From: an uncultured Clostridia bacterium
GTDB taxonomy: Bacteria > Bacillota > Clostridia > Oscillospirales > Oscillospiraceae
Assembly (NCBI GenBank): GCA_937858235.1
Contig: CALLZZ010000461.1
Location: 1-6,489, forward strand
Length of the DNA: 6,489 bases
Direction of reading: 5' to 3'
The position numbers and the translations under genes were made by a program. Each line of letters opens with the position of its first letter. Position 1 is the stretch's first letter. This document shows, in pieces, positions 1 to 6,265 of the stretch. The notes under the pieces are model-generated. The model was not told the DNA's origin. It saw only the letters and a program-made list of their open reading frames with translations, and made no database searches.

Positions 1-59
1 TACCGGTGACGGTTCCAACCTGTCGCTGTCCCTGAGACAGGTTGGAACCGTCACCGGTA
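1..59. repeat. Perfect 24-bp inverted repeat with 11-bp spacer (foldback)
   Basis: Positions 1-24 are the exact reverse complement of 36-59, separated by GCTGTCCCTGA. The right arm and spacer encode the expected ABC sequence up to LSQGQRQ. The left arm replaces the conserved coding sequence that should follow. The genuine gene already holds a 5-bp inverted pair, CTGTC and GACAG (20-24 with 36-40), and the foldback begins exactly there. That is how template switching at a short inverted repeat would look. Because the repeat runs into position 1, its true length is unknown. An assembly or amplification artefact at a contig end is the favoured reading. Confidence 0.9.
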
Positions 60-1654
60 ACCATAGTGTGATAACCGTCAGGGAGCCGGCGGATAAAGCT
101 ATGGGCGTTGGCGGTTTTAGCAGCCTGAATACATTCCTCATCGGTGGCCTCCAGGCGACCGTAACGGATGTTGTCCATGACCGTACCGGTAAACAGATGG
201 GTATCCTGGAGTACGACGCCAAGGCTTCGCCGGAGGGAATCCTTTTCGATCTGAGTGATGTCGATGCCGTCGTATTTGATGGAACCGGACTGAATCTCGT
301 AGAACCGATTGATCAGATTGGTAATGGTGGTCTTGCCGGCGCCGGTAGAGCCCACAAAGGCAATTTTCTGACCGGGCTTTGCGTAGACGCTGACCTTGTG
401 CAAAACTTCCTTTTCCGGCAGGTAGCCGAAGTCCACATCCTTGAGCCGGACGTCACCCTTCAGCTCCACATATTGCACGCTGCCGTTGGCCTGCGGTACC
501 TTCCAACCCCAAGCGGTGATCCGACCGGATTCCCAGGCATGGAGGACGCCATCCTGGTCACGCTGTGCGGGAACCAGAGTTACCTTGCCCTCATTTACCT
601 CGGGAGCGGTATCCATGACTTGGAAGATTCGTTCCGCACCGGCCAGAGCCGAGAGAACATTGGTCATCTGCATGGAGATCTGGTTCATGGGCTGGGAGAC
701 CTGCTTGGAGTAGGTCAGATAAGCCACCAGACCGCCGATGTCAAGGCCACCGAAAATTGCCAGCGCACCGCCGAAAGCAGCAGTAATGGCATAACCGATA
801 TTGGACAGGTTTCCGGCCACCGGCATGATGCAGGTGGAGTAGAAACCAGCGTTGCTGGCGGCAACTCGATAGTTCTCGTTGAGTTGATCGAATTCCGCCT
901 TAGCTTGAGGTTCATGGGTAAAGGCTTTGACTACCTTTAGACCCTCAATGGTCTCCTGAATATTGCCGTTCATTTCCCCAAGCGCTGACTGCTGCTTAGT
1001 ATAGTAGGTACGGCTGCGGCTACCCAGCGTCTTGAACACCAACAGGGTGATCACCAGCATAAGCAGGGTAATGAGGAAAAGGAGGCGGCTGAGATAGAGC
1101 ATCATGGCAACGATACCGACAAAGGTACAGACAGCGGAAATCATCTGGAGTACAGACTGCTCCAGGGCTTGGAGGACATTGTCCGCATCGTTGGTGAACC
1201 GGCTCATTAACTCTCCGTGTGTATGCCGATCGAAGTAGCTCAGGGGCAGGGTTTGCAAGTGATTAAACAGATCCCGACGCAAAGCATTGGTGCCTCGCTG
1301 GGCGATCTGAACCATCATAAAGCCCTGGAGGAAGTAGCCGCCGGCGGCAAACAGGTAGAGCAGGAACAGGCGCAGTACGTTGCTCCCCAATCCCGGCAGA
1401 TTAAGCTGACCGGCGGACACCGCTTCCGCTAGGCTATTGATAATGGGACGCATAATATAGGTTCCCGCTACTCCGGCCAGAGCAGAGGCGATGACGCAGA
1501 TTACGGCCACCACCAACATCACGGGATGGGTGGCAATATAGCTCAGGAAGCGCTTGACCGTTTTCTTGGTGTCCTTAGGCTTCTGGAATCCGCCCCGGGG
1601 ACCACTGTGAGGACCGTTAACGGTTCTGGGAGGTGTTTTTTGCTGTTTAGCCAT
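1..1654 (-). CDS. ABC exporter half-transporter, second subunit (3' end lost)
   Basis: This is a fused membrane-ATPase half-transporter, probably the consensus-Walker partner in a heterodimeric multidrug or lipid-type exporter; the substrate cannot be told. It reads 551 codons from ATG 1654 to the window edge. A basic Pro/Gly-rich tail covers residues 1-35, six membrane segments lie within about 44-325, and the ATPase domain starts near 400. Visible motifs are Walker A GSTGAGKTT (435-443), Q-loop Gln483 and a non-canonical signature LSQGQ (539-543). About 40 extra residues rich in Trp and Gly (357-398) link the two halves. After LSQGQRQ (to 545) the reading becomes VGTVTG instead of the family's LLAIARA, because positions 1-19 are an inverted copy of the gene itself. 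Walker B, D-loop and H-switch are therefore missing. The start is supported by AAAGGAGG at 1670-1663, 8 nt upstream. The gene overlaps the stop of the first subunit by 8 bp, so the two are probably co-translated. Confidence 0.93.
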   Translation of the reverse strand, partial: MAKQQKTPPRTVNGPHSGPRGGFQKPKDTKKTVKRFLSYIATHPVMLVVAVICVIASALAGVAGTYIMRPIINSLAEAVSAGQLNLPGLGSNVLRLFLLYLFAAGGYFLQGFMMVQIAQRGTNALRRDLFNHLQTLPLSYFDRHTHGELMSRFTNDADNVLQALEQSVLQMISAVCTFVGIVAMMLYLSRLLFLITLLMLVITLLVFKTLGSRSRTYYTKQQSALGEMNGNIQETIEGLKVVKAFTHEPQAKAEFDQLNENYRVAASNAGFYSTCIMPVAGNLSNIGYAITAAFGGALAIFGGLDIGGLVAYLTYSKQVSQPMNQISMQMTNVLSALAGAERIFQVMDTAPEVNEGKVTLVPAQRDQDGVLHAWESGRITAWGWKVPQANGSVQYVELKGDVRLKDVDFGYLPEKEVLHKVSVYAKPGQKIAFVGSTGAGKTTITNLINRFYEIQSGSIKYDGIDITQIEKDSLRRSLGVVLQDTHLFTGTVMDNIRYGRLEATDEECIQAAKTANAHSFIRRLPDGYHTMVTGDGSNLSQGQRQVGTVTG

Positions 1655-3398
1655 GGTCTGCGCCTCCTTTCAACTGAGAATAGTAAATTTCTTGGTAGAT
1701 TTTGCTTTCCGCCATCAACTGATCGTGGGTACCGATGTCGGCAACGGAGCCATCATCCAGAATCACGATCTGGTCTGCTTCCTGAACGGAGCTGATCCGC
1801 TGGGCGATGATAAAGACAGTAGTGTGTTTCAGATTGGTGTGGAAGGACTCCCGAATCAAGGTCTCGGTGTCCGAGTCCACAGCGGAGGTAGCGTCGTCCA
1901 GAATCAGGATGGAGGGTTTCCGCAGCATGGCGCGGGCGATACAAAGCCGCTGCTTCTGACCGCCGGAGACATTGACGCCGCCCTGTTCCAGATGGGTGTC
2001 AAAGCCGTCGGGGAAGGACATAATAAAGTGATAGGCCTGCGCATCTTTCGCTGCCTGAATCATTTCTTCCTCAGTGGCGGTTTCATCGCCCCACAGAAGA
2101 TTTTCCCGGATGGTGCCGGAGAAGAGAATGTTGCCCTGGGGGACCATGCCCACCCGTTTGCGCAGGTCGTCTAGAGGATAGTCCCGCACATCCATTCCGT
2201 CTACCAGTATTTTCCCTTCGGTAACGTCGTAGAACCGGGGGATCAGATTGACCAGGGTTGATTTTCCCTGGCCAGTGCCACCGATTACTGCCACCACCTG
2301 ACCAGGTTCTGTGGCGAAACTGATATGTGTGAGCACGTCGTCACCGCTGCCGGTGGCGTTATATTTAAAGGAGACGTCCTGAAACGCTACGCGGCCGGTT
2401 TTCTCAGGGAGTGTGGGGGCGCTTCCGTCCTGGATGTCGGAAACCGTGTCGATGACCTCAAAGATACGCTGGGCGCAGGCTCTGGCCCGGGTGTACTGGA
2501 GCAGGCACATGGCCACCATTATCACGCTCATCAGAACCATCATGACGTAATTGATCAAGGAGGTGAGAAGGCCGATTTCCAAGTCTCCCGTAAGAACCAT
2601 CTTGCCACCGAAGTAGAGGATCAGAACGGTAGCGGAAGAGATGCCGATCATCATCAAGGGCTGCATGAGAATAATGCGCAGACTTACGTTCAGACCGGAC
2701 TGGGTAAAGGCATCGTTGGAGACTTTGAACTTAGTCTTTTCGTGTTCCTCACGGACATAGGATTTGACCACGCGAATCCCCACCAGGTTTTCCTGTACGG
2801 TTTCATTCAGATCATCCAGCCGGTGCTGCATCACACGAAACAGCCCCATACAGACCTTCATCAGTACGCCGATAAACAGGGAGATAATGGGGACCGTGAC
2901 CAGCAGGATCAGAGCCAACTGCCACTTGATGTAGAGAGCCACGGCCAGGGAGGACACGAGCATCACGCCGCTGCGAACCAGCAGGCGGAGGGACAGGGCG
3001 ACCACGTTCTGAATATTAGTAACGTCATTGGTCATGCGGGTGATAAGGGAGGCGGAGGAGAAACGGTCGATGTCTGCAAAGGAGAAGGCATTGAGCCGTT
3101 CAAATTCTGCCTGCCGGATGTTGTAGCCCAGTCCCTGAGCGGCGAAAGAGGCGTTTTTGGAGGATAGTACGCCGCAGTACATAGCGATGGCAGCAACGAC
3201 CAGCATCAGCGCACCTAACTTCAAAATCACAGGCATATTACTGTTGACAATCCCGTTGTCAATGATCTCCGCCATGAGCAGGGGGAGAATCAGTGCGCAG
3301 ATGGTTTCCAATGCGACCAGAACAGGAGCCAGGATAGCCTGTTTTTTATATCCCTTCAGATAAGGGAGGAGTCGTTTGATCATATTGAGTTCGTTCAT
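1647..3398 (-). CDS. ABC exporter half-transporter, first subunit (degenerate ATP site)
   Basis: This complete 583-residue half-transporter has an N-terminal six-helix domain (helices near 21-44, 60-78, 141-157, 161-179, 246-264 and 277-299) and a C-terminal ATPase domain from about 335. Motifs are Walker A GGTGQGKST (373-381), Q-loop Gln421, canonical signature VSGGQ (477-481), Walker B ILILDD (497-502), D-loop SAVD (505-508) and switch motif IIAQR (530-534). The catalytic Glu after Walker B is Asp502 and the switch His is Gln533. These substitutions mark the degenerate-site subunit of heterodimeric exporters such as TM287/288. By inference the degenerate site pairs this Walker A/B with LSQGQ of the next gene, and the active site pairs VSGGQ here with the partner's Walker motifs. 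The ATG overlaps the marR stop (ATGA), so translation is probably coupled. Export of drugs or other amphiphiles is likely given the MarR neighbour, but the substrate is unknown. Confidence 0.96.
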   Translation of the reverse strand: MNELNMIKRLLPYLKGYKKQAILAPVLVALETICALILPLLMAEIIDNGIVNSNMPVILKLGALMLVVAAIAMYCGVLSSKNASFAAQGLGYNIRQAEFERLNAFSFADIDRFSSASLITRMTNDVTNIQNVVALSLRLLVRSGVMLVSSLAVALYIKWQLALILLVTVPIISLFIGVLMKVCMGLFRVMQHRLDDLNETVQENLVGIRVVKSYVREEHEKTKFKVSNDAFTQSGLNVSLRIILMQPLMMIGISSATVLILYFGGKMVLTGDLEIGLLTSLINYVMMVLMSVIMVAMCLLQYTRARACAQRIFEVIDTVSDIQDGSAPTLPEKTGRVAFQDVSFKYNATGSGDDVLTHISFATEPGQVVAVIGGTGQGKSTLVNLIPRFYDVTEGKILVDGMDVRDYPLDDLRKRVGMVPQGNILFSGTIRENLLWGDETATEEEMIQAAKDAQAYHFIMSFPDGFDTHLEQGGVNVSGGQKQRLCIARAMLRKPSILILDDATSAVDSDTETLIRESFHTNLKHTTVFIIAQRISSVQEADQIVILDDGSVADIGTHDQLMAESKIYQEIYYSQLKGGADHG

Positions 3399-3934
3399 TC
3401 CTTTCCGTTGGAGAATGGGATGGGGGGAGGCGGACAGTGTCTGTGTGGGAAGGGGTCCTTGTCGCCGCCCATCTGCCGCAGATTTTCCAGCATACGTTGA
3501 TGGAAGTGCAGGAGTTGATTCTGCTCTGCCTCAGAGAAGCCACTGAGCAGTTGATCATCTACTGCGTCAAAAATCTGCACACACCGGGTGACGGCCTGCC
3601 GTCCTTTTTCGGTGATGAATACCCGATTACACCGGGCGTCCTTAGGATCAGGTTCCTTGCGGATATAACCGCCGCGTTCCAGAGATTTCAGGGAGTTAGC
3701 GATGGTAGCAGGAGACACATGGAGTAGCTCAGCCAGTTTTTTCTGAGTGGGGATCATTCCACTTTCCATGTCATTCCCTTCCAGGTCGCGGGACAGAATG
3801 AACAGAATCATGGGGTTCCCCACATCCTGGAGGTTGTGGCAGGCCATTTGCTCCACTGTAGCATTGCGATGGGCTCGGTTGAGCCGGTGGAAGATTAGGA
3901 TGACGGGATTCTTACGCTGATGATAAAGCAGCAT
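3395..3934 (-). CDS. MarR-family transcriptional regulator
   Basis: This is a cytoplasmic winged helix-turn-helix regulator of 179 residues, predicted to dimerise and to control the exporter operon it heads. The DNA-binding part spans about 62-115: TQKKLAELLHVSPATIANSLKSL-type helices, then the wing with the family signature D-x-R (residues 99-101) followed by VFITEKG. N-terminal helices (about 10-55) and C-terminal helices (about 113-155) would form the dimer interface. MarR proteins usually have about 140-150 residues; the extra length is a Pro/His-rich tail (about 157-179) that overlaps the start of the ABC gene by 4 bp. The start is ATG 3934, with AGGAGGTG about 6 nt upstream at 3947-3940. 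The promoter and a dyad lie just upstream, which suggests autorepression relieved by a small ligand, as known for the family. The ligand cannot be predicted. Confidence 0.94.
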   Translation of the reverse strand: MLLYHQRKNPVILIFHRLNRAHRNATVEQMACHNLQDVGNPMILFILSRDLEGNDMESGMIPTQKKLAELLHVSPATIANSLKSLERGGYIRKEPDPKDARCNRVFITEKGRQAVTRCVQIFDAVDDQLLSGFSEAEQNQLLHFHQRMLENLRQMGGDKDPFPHRHCPPPPIPFSNGKE

Positions 3935-3960
3935 GATTTCACCTCCTGTTTGCCCTTTTA

Positions 3961-3997
3961 AATAGTTTACGGGCTAATCATTAGCATGCATACTATT
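3961..3997. promoter_or_regulatory. Probable MarR operator, 37-bp dyad
   Basis: Two inverted pairs share one centre at 3979: GCTAAT-C-ATTAGC (3973-3985) inside AATAGT (3961-3966) and ACTATT (3992-3997). Of the 18 mirrored base pairs, 14 match. The dyad covers part of the -10 box and the expected transcription start of the marR operon, where a bound dimer would block RNA polymerase. Assignment to this MarR is inferred from position and symmetry. Confidence 0.7.
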
Positions 3998-4022
3998 CTA
4001 CTCGTTTTACCGTTATCGTCAA
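3995..4022 (-). promoter_or_regulatory. Promoter of the marR-ABC exporter operon
   Basis: On the minus strand, -35 TTGACG (4022-4017) and -10 TAGAAT (4000-3995) are 16 bp apart, and each matches the sigma-A consensus at five of six bases. The predicted start near 3988 gives a leader of about 54 nt before ATG 3934. No other convincing promoter is seen for the three-gene operon. Confidence 0.75.
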
Positions 4023-4026
4023 GAAA

Positions 4027-4042
4027 AATTTTTTAAAAAATT
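4027..4042. promoter_or_regulatory. A/T palindrome between divergent promoters (UP-element-like)
   Basis: AATTTTTTAAAAAATT is a perfect 16-bp palindrome made only of A and T. It lies between the -35 boxes of the marR operon (ending at 4022) and lexA (starting at 4054). A-tracts in this position commonly act as UP elements for the alpha subunit of RNA polymerase or bend DNA. Serving both promoters is inference. Confidence 0.45.
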
Positions 4043-4056
4043 GGAACGAATGTTTG
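4043..4056. promoter_or_regulatory. lexA: LexA box (SOS operator)
   Basis: GGAACGAATGTTTG fits the core of the Bacillus-type SOS consensus (GAAC, four central bases, GTTY); only the first base departs from CGAAC. It overlaps the -35 box of the lexA promoter, so LexA would repress its own gene, as is usual. No second full box was seen in the window. Confidence 0.85.
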
Positions 4057-4082
4057 TAGTTTTCCCCAGCCTGTGCTATACT
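4054..4082 (+). promoter_or_regulatory. lexA: lexA promoter with extended -10
   Basis: TATACT (4077-4082) is preceded by TGC, giving an extended -10 element. A weak -35, TTGTAG (4054-4059), lies 17 bp upstream and shares its first three bases with the LexA box. Transcription should start near 4089, leaving a leader of about 55 nt. Confidence 0.75.
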
Positions 4083-4107
4083 AAATCAAATAAACACTTG
4101 GAACCAG

Positions 4108-4125
4108 CCCTGCTACAAGGCAGGG
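4108..4125 (+). other. Leader hairpin just before the lexA ribosome binding site
   Basis: CCCTGC and GCAGGG form a perfect 6-bp GC-rich stem with a 6-nt loop (TACAAG) in the untranslated leader. It is followed by a run of six A and then the Shine-Dalgarno sequence. It has no T-run, so it is not a terminator. It may keep the ribosome site clear or protect the RNA; it could also be chance. Confidence 0.4.
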
Positions 4126-4144
4126 AAAAAAGGAGTGGAACAGG

Positions 4145-4762
4145 TTGGAACAACTCACCCCAAAACAAAACCAGATTTACGACTACATTCTAACCTATAT
4201 TAACCAGAAGGGGTATCCGCCTTCGGTGCGGGAAATCGCGGTAGCAGTGGGTCTAAAGTCCCCCTCCACGGTTCATTTCCACATGAAAGCGATGGAGAAG
4301 GCAGGGGTCCTCACCAGAGGCGTAGGCAAAACCCGATCCATTACCCTGCTGGAGGACAACCAGCGTGAACGCGAAAACCGAGTGCCCCTAGTGGGCAGCG
4401 TAGCGGCGGGTACGCCAATTCTGGCCGAGGAATGCATTGAAGACTACCTCCTCTACGACACCAGCGGCCGAGCCGATGAGCACTTTGCCCTGCGGATCAG
4501 GGGAGATTCCATGGTGGATGCCGGGATTTTGCCCGGGGACTATGTCATCGTTAGGTGCCAGAACGTGGCCGAAAACGGTGAAATCGTCATCGCCCTCCTG
4601 GGCGAGGAAGCCACCTGCAAGCGGATGAAGTGGGAAAACGAAAGAGATGTGGGACAGCAGAAGCTCTGGCTGATGCCAGAGAACGATGCTTACGAGCCCA
4701 TTGACGGTACCGAGGCTCAAATTTTAGGAAAAGTAGTGGCGGTCATCCGGAAGTACAGCTGA
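4145..4762 (+). CDS. lexA: LexA repressor, SOS response
   Basis: LexA represses DNA-damage genes and cleaves itself when RecA filaments form. At 205 residues it has normal length. The winged helix-turn-helix covers about 1-65, with PSVREIAVAVGL followed by the SPSTVHFHMK recognition region. The cleavage bond is Ala88-Gly89 within VGSVAAGTP. The S24 peptidase domain follows, with catalytic Ser122 (GDSM) and Lys159 (ATCKRM), both present. The start is a TTG codon, chosen because it gives the expected N-terminus MEQLTPKQ and lies 9 nt after AGGAG (4131-4135). The nearby GTG at 4135 is out of frame. An overlapping LexA box and promoter indicate autoregulation. The gene is divergent from the marR operon and likely co-transcribed with the phosphatase gene 28 bp downstream. 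Confidence 0.98.
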   Translation: MEQLTPKQNQIYDYILTYINQKGYPPSVREIAVAVGLKSPSTVHFHMKAMEKAGVLTRGVGKTRSITLLEDNQRERENRVPLVGSVAAGTPILAEECIEDYLLYDTSGRADEHFALRIRGDSMVDAGILPGDYVIVRCQNVAENGEIVIALLGEEATCKRMKWENERDVGQQKLWLMPENDAYEPIDGTEAQILGKVVAVIRKYS

Positions 4763-4790
4763 GGGGATCAGCAGAAGAGGCGAAAAGCGT

Positions 4791-5321
4791 ATGAAATTGT
4801 ATCTAACCCGCCACGGGCAGACCGACTGGAACGTCCAACGTAAGGTCTGCGGACAGGTGGAGGCACACCTGACAGATCTGGGTAGAAGCCAGGCCGCTGA
4901 GATGGCGGAAAAGGTTGCGGAGACCAGCGTGAACCTGATTCTCACCTCACCGCTGGAGCGTGCCCGGGATACGGCCCGGATTGTAGCGAGTCGCACCGGC
5001 GTACCGGTGATGATGGAGCCACGCCTGATCGAGCAGGCATTTGGAACCTACGAGGGTTGGGATATGGACGAAAAGAGCTACCTGGAGAAGCGGGAGAACC
5101 TATTGTGGCACTTCCCTGGTGGTGAATCTGCCGTCCAGGTGATCCATCGTGCTTATTCAGTACTGGAGGATGTGAAACGTAAGCATGGGGATCGCACGGT
5201 GTTGCTGGTTACCCATGGCTGCTTCTGCCGGGCGGCGTGCACTTACTTTAAGGACATTGCGCCGGGCGCCTTTTATCAGTTCTATATGAACAACTGTGAT
5301 CTGCTGGAATTCGAGCTGTAG
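4791..5321 (+). CDS. Histidine phosphatase family protein (phosphoglycerate-mutase-like)
   Basis: This 176-residue cytosolic protein belongs to branch 1 of the histidine phosphatase superfamily, which moves or removes phosphate through a phospho-histidine. The catalytic motif TRHG has Arg7 and nucleophile His8. SPLERARDTA carries the second Arg (57), the probable acid is Glu81 in LIEQAFGTYEGW, and the second His is His142 in LVTHG. All core residues are present, so it should be active. It is shorter than the roughly 230-250 residues of true dPGM glycolytic mutases, which favours a small-molecule phosphatase (GpmB, CobC or PhoE-like); the substrate cannot be told. ATG 4791 is preceded by AAGAGG (4775-4780) with 10-nt spacing. 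It lies 28 bp after lexA with no terminator between, so it is probably in the lexA transcript, although the sequence shows no functional link to SOS. Confidence 0.93.
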   Translation: MKLYLTRHGQTDWNVQRKVCGQVEAHLTDLGRSQAAEMAEKVAETSVNLILTSPLERARDTARIVASRTGVPVMMEPRLIEQAFGTYEGWDMDEKSYLEKRENLLWHFPGGESAVQVIHRAYSVLEDVKRKHGDRTVLLVTHGCFCRAACTYFKDIAPGAFYQFYMNNCDLLEFEL

Positions 5322-5335
5322 GCAATCAAAAATAA

Positions 5336-5374
5336 AAAACCACCCTGTCGAGGGAAACTCGGCAGGGTGGTTTT
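5336..5374. terminator. Bidirectional intrinsic terminator
   Basis: A 17-bp stem (5336-5352 with 5358-5374) has one G-T pair and a GGAAA loop. The plus strand ends in TTTTCTAT and the minus strand in TTTTTTATT. It lies 14 bp after the phosphatase stop and 14 bp after the stop of the convergent membrane-protein gene, so it can end both transcripts. Confidence 0.93.
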
Positions 5375-5388
5375 CTATATCGTTGTGG

Positions 5389-6171
5389 TTATCCAACTCG
5401 TTTTCCACCGTACTGTGCGTTGTCGATGAGCAAGACGCTTCGTCCCAGGAACCACAGGGCGGTGGAGGCCAGCAGTACCTGCTGATATAACTCCGCCCGA
5501 TCCGCAAGAGCGGTGATGCACAGCACCATGGTCATGAGGCAGAAAAAGGTGGTGCGGCGGGGGTGTGGATTCTGGAAAGCGAAACTGGCCATGTGGTACC
5601 AGGCCATACAGGCGGAGATCACAGCTAGAAGCTGCCAGACAAAGGAGAGTACCGCAGGGTTGGAGGCGTTGCTGTGATAGGTAAGAACCAGCCAGACGCA
5701 GCAGGTAAAGCCAGGCAGCAGGGTGGCCAGAGAGCAAATTCCATTGTCCCCGTTGTGCAGGGTTAGGATAAAGGTGGCCAGACAGCCAAAAATCATCAGC
5801 AGACCGAAGAAGGAAAGGAAGGGTTGTGCCAACAGATTTTTAGGAAAACCGGAGGTCAGCAGAGATTGGAAAACAAACGCAGTGCTGACGGCAAAGCCCA
5901 GGGCAGCCAGGAAGGAGAATAGGCGAGGCAGTGGAGTAGCAGCATGGAAGGCAGCGTACCAGTTTTGAGCCTCGTTATCCACAAAAAGGGAGAGGATGAG
6001 GAGGAGCAGAGCAGAGCCTACCGTCAGCCCTATCGCAGCATAGGTGAGGGGGTGGTTAAAAACAGGCAGGCCGGTTTCCGGAGCGATAGCGGTGGCCAGT
6101 TGGCGGGTGCGAAGCAGGTAACCGGCAGCCCCCAGCAGCAGAGCGAGAAAGGGGTAGAGTATTTTCTTCAT
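5389..6171 (-). CDS. Polytopic membrane protein, function unknown
   Basis: The family is not recognised. The protein has 260 residues and about eight hydrophobic segments (near 4-20, 43-63, 83-103, 118-138, 146-164, 173-199, 207-224 and 228-248), joined by short polar loops. The N-terminus MKKILYPFLALLLG resembles a signal anchor. No catalytic, transporter or metal-binding motif was seen. The C-terminus is short and basic (GGKRVG). The start at ATG 6171 is preferred because GGGAGG ends 5 nt upstream; an in-frame TTG at 6198 would add nine polar residues and has no good ribosome site. The gene is alone on its strand here, with its own promoter at 6265-6237, and shares a terminator with the lexA-phosphatase unit. 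It could be a clostridial conserved inner-membrane protein; no role is proposed. Confidence 0.82.
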   Translation of the reverse strand: MKKILYPFLALLLGAAGYLLRTRQLATAIAPETGLPVFNHPLTYAAIGLTVGSALLLLILSLFVDNEAQNWYAAFHAATPLPRLFSFLAALGFAVSTAFVFQSLLTSGFPKNLLAQPFLSFFGLLMIFGCLATFILTLHNGDNGICSLATLLPGFTCCVWLVLTYHSNASNPAVLSFVWQLLAVISACMAWYHMASFAFQNPHPRRTTFFCLMTMVLCITALADRAELYQQVLLASTALWFLGRSVLLIDNAQYGGKRVG

Positions 6172-6236
6172 GGTGACCTCCCATGAGTGACAGGACAAAA
6201 GACAGAACGTCCTGATGATGTGTAAAAGATTCCTTT

Positions 6237-6265
6237 ATTGTACTCCAAAAGTCAGAGAATGTCAG
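6237..6265 (-). promoter_or_regulatory. Promoter of the membrane-protein gene
   Basis: On the minus strand, -35 CTGACA (6265-6260) and -10 TACAAT (6242-6237) are 17 bp apart, each matching the sigma-A consensus at five of six bases. The expected start near 6230 gives a leader of about 59 nt before ATG 6171. Confidence 0.72.

Noticed and set aside
1..59. Terminator, invertible switch or attachment site reading of the inverted repeat
   Set aside because: It has no T-run, the spacer is only 11 bp, and the right arm and spacer are conserved ABC coding sequence. A foldback copy explains it better.
68..940. Long plus-strand open frame of 290 codons
   Set aside because: It lies opposite the second ABC subunit, whose minus-strand reading has clear Walker A, Q-loop and signature motifs. 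The plus-strand translation has no recognisable domain.
2325..3167. Plus-strand open frame of 280 codons
   Set aside because: It is antisense to the first ABC subunit. Its His/Gln/Asp-rich composition is typical of a shadow frame, and it has no promoter or ribosome site of note.
4388..4720. Minus-strand open frame inside lexA
   Set aside because: It is the complement of the LexA peptidase domain and has no independent support.
6169..6198. Upstream TTG start for the membrane protein
   Set aside because: It would add a polar nine-residue stretch before the hydrophobic N-terminus and lacks a ribosome site, while ATG 6171 has GGGAGG 5 nt upstream.
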